Shown here one piece after another: positions 5,731 through 8,703 of a stretch of DNA of 8,703 bases (position 1 is the stretch's first letter; every line of letters begins with the position of its first letter). Origin of the DNA: Ruminococcaceae bacterium UBA1244 (GTDB lineage: Bacteria > Bacillota > Clostridia > Oscillospirales > Acutalibacteraceae); contig DBWG01000014.1 of the NCBI GenBank assembly GCA_002308635.1, positions 3,358 to 12,060 of the forward strand, in the 5' to 3' direction. The translations under genes were made by a program, and so were the position numbers. Below the pieces are notes generated by a model that saw only the letters and a program-made list of their open reading frames with translations, was not told where the DNA came from and ran no database searches.

Positions 5731-6432
5731 TCAGAAAGCCTCCTTATTTACCAAAGCTATCAGGGCATTGCGGAATTCATTTTCCTTTGTCCGGCCTACA
5801 GGGAGGACAAAGCCGTTTGCCATTGTTACATCTCTTCCGGATATCCCGACGACCTTTGAAAGCGCCACGAGATAGCTTCGGTGTATGCGGAAAAAGCCCT
5901 CGCCTCTGAGACGTTCCTCATAGTCGTTAAGTTTTCCGCGCTGTTCAAGACTGCCTGAAAGCGTGTTTACGACTATCTTCTGATCCTGTGATTCGATAAA
6001 AATGATATCCGACAGCATGACCCTGTATTCTCCTTCGGGATTTTTGATCCAAAGGTACTTGCGGGAATTCATGCGCTCGATAACGTAATTTATGACCTCG
6101 CTGATGCTTTGCTCGGTTGCGGGTTTTGTAAGGTATCTCAGTGCATTGACTTCATATCCCTTTATCGCATATTCCACATGACCAGTGAGAAAAACGATAC
6201 AAACATTTTCGTTCATGGCACGTATCCTTTTTGCAAGGGTTATCCCGTCTATCTCCGGCATTTCTATATCAAGAAAAACAATATCATACTGTCTCGTCAT
6301 AAAGTTTTTCAGCAGCTGATTGCCGTCGGAAAAAACATCCGTGACAAGATCGAGACTGCGGTACAATTTGTTGACTATAGCTGTAAAGTCAGCGATAAAT
6401 CTTTTTTCATCATCACAAACAGCTATCCGCAT
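5731..6432 (-). CDS. LytTR-family response regulator
   Basis: This 233-residue protein is a transcription factor activated by phosphorylation. The receiver domain (about 1-120) has the acidic pair D7-D8, phosphoacceptor D55 in FLDIEMPEIDG, T83 and K103 in LTKP, all the expected catalytic residues. The C-terminal LytTR DNA-binding domain (about 127-230) has SDIIFIESQDQK, the diagnostic FFRIHRSYLVAL (180-191) and PVGRTKENEF. LytTR proteins bind paired direct repeats, and such a pair is found at 4302-4331. The start is the ATG at 6432 (MRIAVCDDEK), 7 nt after GGGGAGG; an ATG at 6471 would lie upstream of the predicted transcription start. The cognate kinase gene follows after 2 nt. A promoter (6463-6491) and a dyad over its -35 edge are upstream. 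Confidence 0.93.
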   Translation of the reverse strand: MRIAVCDDEKRFIADFTAIVNKLYRSLDLVTDVFSDGNQLLKNFMTRQYDIVFLDIEMPEIDGITLAKRIRAMNENVCIVFLTGHVEYAIKGYEVNALRYLTKPATEQSISEVINYVIERMNSRKYLWIKNPEGEYRVMLSDIIFIESQDQKIVVNTLSGSLEQRGKLNDYEERLRGEGFFRIHRSYLVALSKVVGISGRDVTMANGFVLPVGRTKENEFRNALIALVNKEAF

Positions 6433-6462
6433 GATCCGGCCTCCCCGATTATAATTTACAAT

Positions 6463-6491
6463 AGTATACACGATCTTAAGGTTTTTGTAAA
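6463..6491 (-). promoter_or_regulatory. Promoter of the response regulator-kinase operon
   Basis: On the minus strand TTTACA (6486-6491) is followed after 17 bp by TATACT (6463-6468). The start would be near 6456, about 24 nt before the ATG at 6432. Confidence 0.65.
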
Positions 6492-6508
6492 TATTTCCAA
6501 AGAAATAT
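6491..6508. promoter_or_regulatory. Candidate operator dyad at the regulator promoter
   Basis: A perfect inverted repeat, ATATTTC-caaa-GAAATAT, has 7-bp arms (6491-6497 and 6502-6508). It abuts the -35 of the response regulator promoter. It is not a LytTR-type direct repeat, so if functional it implies another regulator. AT-rich content makes chance possible. Confidence 0.35.
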
Positions 6509-6558
6509 AATACGTGGAGCCGGCAGGCATGGAAGCTGTGTTTTTGCCGTATTATATT
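6504..6558. repeat. 11-bp inverted repeat over the end of the Rrf2 gene
   Basis: The arms AATATAATACG (6504-6514) and CGTATTATATT (6548-6558) are perfectly complementary and enclose 33 nt that also holds CGGCA/TGCCG (6521-6525, 6545-6549). The right arm covers the stop codon of the Rrf2 gene. It could serve as a weak terminator for that gene, but there is no clean T run, so I record it as a repeat. Confidence 0.5.
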
Positions 6559-6983
6559 ATGTAGTCGTTGCCGTTTTCCTCTGTGAGCATCAGATCGGCA
6601 ACAGTATATTTGTCAATATACTGACAGATCACATCGTTTAGTCCCCGCCAGAATCCGAGTGTCCTGCATACGGATACCTTCGGGCAGGGCTTGCTTTGCT
6701 TTCCAAGACAGGCAACAGGTTCGAGTCCGCCTTCCATAAATCTGAGTATATCACCGACAACGATCTTGTCAGGTTCCTTTGAGAGCTTGTAGCCGCCGCC
6801 TTTTCCTCGCAGACCGACTACGATATCATGCCTGACAAGTTCCTTTACGATGCTTTCAAGATATTTTTCGGATATTTCCTGACGCTCGGCAATATCCATA
6901 AGCTTGATATATCCTGTTCCGCTGTGTTCCGCCATGTCGATCAGGACACGCAGCGCATAGCGGCCTTTTGTTGAGATCAGCAT
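6552..6983 (-). CDS. Rrf2-family transcriptional regulator, IscR-like
   Basis: This 143-residue protein starts with MLISTKGRYALRVLIDMA, the signature of Rrf2 repressors. A winged helix-turn-helix occupies about 10-75, with recognition-helix sequence ISEKYLESIVKEL (37-49) and wing LRGKGGGYKL (58-67). Three cysteines, C92, C100 and C106, lie in the loop where E. coli IscR has its Fe-S ligands (C92, C98, C104), so this protein probably senses Fe-S status or redox state; the second spacing differs. CymR-type Rrf2 proteins, which control cysteine metabolism in Gram-positives, usually lack these cysteines. The gene is divergent from cysK, which makes cysK the likely target. The ATG at 6983 has an excellent SD, GGAGGTGA, about 4 nt upstream, and a consensus promoter at 7005-7033. 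Whether to call it IscR or CymR cannot be settled here. Confidence 0.92.
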   Translation of the reverse strand: MLISTKGRYALRVLIDMAEHSGTGYIKLMDIAERQEISEKYLESIVKELVRHDIVVGLRGKGGGYKLSKEPDKIVVGDILRFMEGGLEPVACLGKQSKPCPKVSVCRTLGFWRGLNDVICQYIDKYTVADLMLTEENGNDYII

Positions 6984-7004
6984 ATTATCACCTCCGCATT
7001 TCCT

Positions 7005-7033
7005 ATTATAACGGTATGTTTATATGATTTCAA
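7005..7033 (-). promoter_or_regulatory. Promoter of the Rrf2 regulator gene
   Basis: On the minus strand TTGAAA (7028-7033) is followed after 17 bp by a perfect TATAAT (7005-7010). The start near 6998 gives a short leader of about 15 nt that is mostly the SD. Confidence 0.85.
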
Positions 7034-7053
7034 GATTTTTTTTCGGATTTCTA

Positions 7054-7082
7054 TTGACAAATCAAAAATAAGAGTGTAATAT
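7054..7082 (+). promoter_or_regulatory. Promoter of cysK
   Basis: A perfect -35 TTGACA (7054-7059) is followed after 17 bp by TAATAT (7077-7082), a weaker -10. Transcription should begin near 7089, within the imperfect dyad at 7088-7119, so a repressor there could block the start. Confidence 0.75.
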
Positions 7083-7087
7083 ATAGC

Positions 7088-7119
7088 TAATCCACTAACA
7101 TACTAATTTTATAGGTTTA
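7088..7119. promoter_or_regulatory. Candidate Rrf2 operator at the cysK start
   Basis: TAATCCACTAA (7088-7098) and TTATAGGTTTA (7109-7119) form an imperfect inverted repeat, matching at 8 of 11 positions across a 10-bp centre. It covers the predicted cysK transcription start and leader, a typical repressor position. The match to published Rrf2 motifs is not strong enough to assign it firmly. Confidence 0.35.
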
Positions 7120-7138
7120 TATTTTGGAGGTAATAGTT

Positions 7139-8071
7139 ATGAGTAAGATTTATCAGACAGCAGATCAGCTTATCGGAAAGACACCCCTGCTTGAACTCAC
7201 CCACATAGAAAAAGAACTGGGTCTTGAGGCAAAGGTGGTTGCAAAATTAGAGTATTTCAATCCCGCAGGCAGCATAAAGGACCGTATCGCAAAGGCGATG
7301 ATCGAGGATGCCGAAAGCAAAGGACTTCTCAAGCCCGACAGCGTACTTATCGAGCCTACTTCCGGCAACACAGGAATAGGTCTTGCATCTGTTGCGGCAG
7401 CAAAGGGCTATCGTCTTATTATCACGATGCCTGAGACCATGAGCGTTGAGCGCCGCCAGCTTATGAAGGCTTATGGTGCGGAGCTTGTTCTGACTGACGG
7501 ATCAAAGGGAATGAAGGGTGCTATCGCAAAGGCTGAGGAGCTTGCAAAGGAGATACCTAACAGCTTTATTCCGGGACAGTTTGTCAATCCGGCAAACCCC
7601 GCTGTCCACAGAGCAACAACAGGACCTGAGATCTGGGAAGACACTGACGGCGAAGTCGATATTTTTGTTGCAGGCGTTGGAACAGGCGGTACTGTTACCG
7701 GTACGGGCGAATATCTTAAATCACAGAATCCCGGCGTAAAGGTCGTTGCAGTCGAGCCGGAAAGCTCTCCTGTTCTTTCAAAGGGCACAGCAGGCCCGCA
7801 TAAGATACAGGGAATTGGCGCAGGCTTTGTTCCGGATGTTCTCAACACCGATATTTATGATGAAGTTATTGCGGTATCAAACGAAGATGCTTTTGCAACA
7901 GGCAGACTGATCGGCAGAAGCGAAGGCGTACTTGTCGGAATTTCCTCCGGTGCGGCGGTATGGGCGGCAATAGAGCTTGCAAAGCGTCCCGAAAACAAGG
8001 GCAAGACTATTGTAGCCGTTTTGCCCGACACAGGCGACCGTTATCTTTCAACACCTCTGTTTACAGACTGA
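7139..8071 (+). CDS. cysK: Cysteine synthase A (O-acetylserine sulfhydrylase)
   Basis: This PLP-dependent enzyme makes L-cysteine and acetate from O-acetylserine and sulfide, the last step of sulfide assimilation, in the cytosol. The 310-residue length is normal for the family. NPAGSIKDR (41-49) holds the PLP Schiff-base lysine K47. TSGNTG (74-79) binds the substrate carboxylate, GTGGT (181-185) binds the PLP phosphate, and GISSG (267-271) and PDTGDRYLST (296-305) are conserved near the pyridine ring and C-terminus. KIQGIGAGF (222-230) is typical of CysK. The start is ATG 7139, 8 nt after TTGGAGG; an in-frame TTG at 7124 lies before the SD and is not used. It is monocistronic: own promoter (7054-7082) and strong terminator (8080-8126). 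It is divergent from the Rrf2 regulator. CysM is the main alternative, but the C-terminal motifs favour CysK. Confidence 0.96.
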   Translation: MSKIYQTADQLIGKTPLLELTHIEKELGLEAKVVAKLEYFNPAGSIKDRIAKAMIEDAESKGLLKPDSVLIEPTSGNTGIGLASVAAAKGYRLIITMPETMSVERRQLMKAYGAELVLTDGSKGMKGAIAKAEELAKEIPNSFIPGQFVNPANPAVHRATTGPEIWEDTDGEVDIFVAGVGTGGTVTGTGEYLKSQNPGVKVVAVEPESSPVLSKGTAGPHKIQGIGAGFVPDVLNTDIYDEVIAVSNEDAFATGRLIGRSEGVLVGISSGAAVWAAIELAKRPENKGKTIVAVLPDTGDRYLSTPLFTD

Positions 8072-8079
8072 TCCCCTGT

Positions 8080-8126
8080 GTGTCCCTCTTTTCCGAAAAA
8101 ACGGGAAAGAGGGACACTTTGTTTTT
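8080..8126 (+). terminator. Rho-independent terminator of cysK
   Basis: A 16-bp stem (8080-8095 with 8102-8117, one G-T wobble) closes on a loop of six A. The run TTTGTTTTT (8118-8126) follows. It begins 9 nt after the cysK stop. Confidence 0.93.
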
Positions 8127-8141
8127 CATAAAGGAAATGAC

Positions 8142-8170
8142 TTGATTTATCAGAATTATTATGATAATAT
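8142..8170 (+). promoter_or_regulatory. Promoter of the C_GCAxxG_C_C protein gene
   Basis: TTGATT (8142-8147) is followed after 17 bp by TAATAT (8165-8170). TG at 8162-8163, one base before the -10, makes it an extended -10. The start would be near 8177. Confidence 0.6.
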
Positions 8171-8177
8171 CTTATCA
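8162..8177. promoter_or_regulatory. Candidate operator dyad over the -10
   Basis: TGATAAtatcTTATCA is a perfect inverted repeat of 6-bp arms that covers the -10. TTATCAGAA also occurs twice in direct orientation (8147-8155 and 8172-8180), on both sides of the -10. This placement suits a repressor, but no regulator can be named. Confidence 0.4.
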
Positions 8178-8202
8178 GAAAAAGGACAGGGAGTGTTATG
8201 GT

Positions 8203-8589
8203 ATGACTATAAGAGAATGTGCCGAAAGAGCATCAGCACTCAAAATGAGCGGATATAACTGCTGTCAGGCAGTTGCTGCTGCAATTGCCGAAATGGAAGG
8301 CATCCCGCAGGAGGAAATGGTTAAGATAGCTTCCGGTTTTGGTATGGGTATGGGAAATATGCAGGCAACCTGCGGGGCGCTTGTCGGAGCTGTAATGATG
8401 GCAGGAATCAGAACCGGAGGAAGAAGTACTGTCAGATTTGCGAGACAGATATCAGAGGGCTTTAAAGCCGTATGCGGAGCTGTGACCTGCGGTGATCTTA
8501 AAGGAGTTACCGGCGGGAAGATGCTGTGTTCGTGCGACCAGTGTGTCAGGAACGCTGTGCTTTGTTATGGTGAGGTATTTGGGCTGTGA
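8203..8589 (+). CDS. C_GCAxxG_C_C-family cysteine-rich protein
   Basis: This 128-residue protein matches the pattern of the C_GCAxxG_C_C family, predicted redox-active or metal-binding proteins whose biochemical function is not established. It has ten cysteines: C6, C20, C21, C57, C91, C96, C109, C111, C114 and C121. The core motif is TCGALVGA (56-63), with an earlier YNCCQAV (18-24) and a C-terminal CSCDQC cluster (109-114). A hydrophobic stretch near 55-68 could be a buried helix; no signal peptide is visible, so it is probably cytosolic. The start is ATG 8203 (MTIRECAERA), 9 nt after AGGGAG (8188-8193); an upstream in-frame ATG at 8161 lies inside the promoter. It has its own promoter after the cysK terminator, so it is not in the cysK operon. 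Its nearness to cysK and an Fe-S type Rrf2 gene is suggestive only. Confidence 0.85.
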   Translation: MTIRECAERASALKMSGYNCCQAVAAAIAEMEGIPQEEMVKIASGFGMGMGNMQATCGALVGAVMMAGIRTGGRSTVRFARQISEGFKAVCGAVTCGDLKGVTGGKMLCSCDQCVRNAVLCYGEVFGL

Positions 8590-8617
8590 ACAAAAAAATG
8601 TTTGATTTTTTATGTTT
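8589..8617 (+). terminator. Possible weak AT-only terminator
   Basis: A hairpin of seven A-T pairs (8593-8599 with 8605-8611) can extend past one bulge through ACA/TGT, with a 5-nt loop. It lacks a GC-rich stem, so termination would be weak. It is the only candidate between the stop at 8589 and the tRNA promoter. Confidence 0.25.
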
Positions 8618-8622
8618 AGATA

Positions 8623-8651
8623 TTGACAAGCCGCTGAATACGTGTTATAAT
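8623..8651 (+). promoter_or_regulatory. Consensus promoter of the tRNA-Met gene
   Basis: Perfect TTGACA (8623-8628), a 17-bp spacer and perfect TATAAT (8646-8651), with an extended TGT before the -10. Transcription should start near 8658, only about 5 nt before the mature tRNA end. This is typical of a strong stable-RNA promoter. Confidence 0.9.
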
Positions 8652-8662
8652 TCCCTTGTTGC

Positions 8663-8703
8663 GGACCAATAGCTCAGTTGGTTAGAGCAACCGGCTCATA
8701 ACC
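8663..8703 (+). tRNA. tRNA-Met (CAT), elongator type, partial
   Basis: The first 41 nt of a tRNA are present: acceptor 5' strand GGACCAA, T8-A9, D arm GCTC-AGTTGGTTA-GAGC, then anticodon stem ACCGG, loop CTCATAA and the start of the 3' strand (ACC). The anticodon CAT is at 8697-8699. The acceptor starts with a pairing-competent GGACC and the anticodon stem lacks the three G-C pairs of initiator tRNA, so it is read as the elongator. A CAT tRNA modified to decode AUA (Ile) cannot be wholly excluded without the 3' half. Confidence 0.92.

Noticed and set aside
6433..6471. N-terminal extension of the response regulator to 6471
   Set aside because: That ATG overlaps the promoter -10, and the receiver domain begins exactly at MRIAVCDDE with an SD at the right distance.
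7471..7848. 125-aa minus-strand frame opposite cysK
   Set aside because: It is antisense to a clearly conserved enzyme, a common shadow of its codon use.
8142..8177. FNR/CRP-type box in the TTGAT...ATCA sequences
   Set aside because: The half-site spacings (2 bp and 8 bp) do not fit the 4-bp FNR or 6-bp CRP centre.

Overview
The window looks like chromosomal DNA from a low-to-moderate-GC Gram-positive of the class Clostridia, most likely a Ruminococcus or other Oscillospiraceae relative. This is inferred from the strong GGAGG ribosome binding sites, the consensus sigma-A promoters, the split two-gene transketolase, the AgrC-like kinase paired with a LytTR regulator, and the Rrf2 regulator beside cysK. 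I cannot fix the species from sequence alone. No insertion sequence, CRISPR array or prophage gene is visible.

Layout. From 1 to about 6983 every gene lies on the minus strand, so read it right to left. At 6983/7139 there is a divergent control region, and everything to its right is on the plus strand. Minus strand, in transcription order: an Rrf2/IscR-like repressor (6552-6983); a LytTR response regulator (5731-6432) followed 2 nt later by its membrane histidine kinase (4382-5728, TTG start) and a terminator; a two-gene operon of small membrane proteins of unknown function (3940-4215 and 3332-3892) with its own strong terminator; a pyridoxal kinase (2367-3191, GTG start); a secreted, membrane-anchored Ser/Pro/Glu-rich protein with a six-residue tandem repeat (1341-2207); and the two halves of transketolase (374-1216, then 1-371, cut by the window edge). 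Plus strand: cysteine synthase cysK (7139-8071) with a strong terminator, a C_GCAxxG_C_C-type cysteine-rich protein (8203-8589), and the first 41 nt of an elongator tRNA-Met (from 8663).

How the genes work together. The most informative signal is non-coding. Just upstream of the two-gene membrane operon lie two copies of a 9-bp site (GCAGTTCAC on the minus strand) separated by exactly 12 bp. This is the architecture bound by LytTR-domain regulators such as AgrA and VirR. A LytTR response regulator and its AgrC/NatK-like kinase are encoded immediately upstream, so the simplest reading is a self-contained signalling module: kinase and regulator activate an adjacent operon of a 91-aa cationic single-pass protein and a 186-aa two-pass protein. 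I recognise neither effector protein, and there is no AgrB/AgrD-like peptide gene in the window, so signal and output are both open.

The second logical unit is the divergent Rrf2-cysK pair. The regulator keeps three cysteines spaced like the Fe-S ligands of IscR, and an imperfect dyad overlaps the cysK transcription start, which suggests cysteine or Fe-S control of cysK. The transketolase, pyridoxal kinase and tRNA genes are ordinary housekeeping genes.
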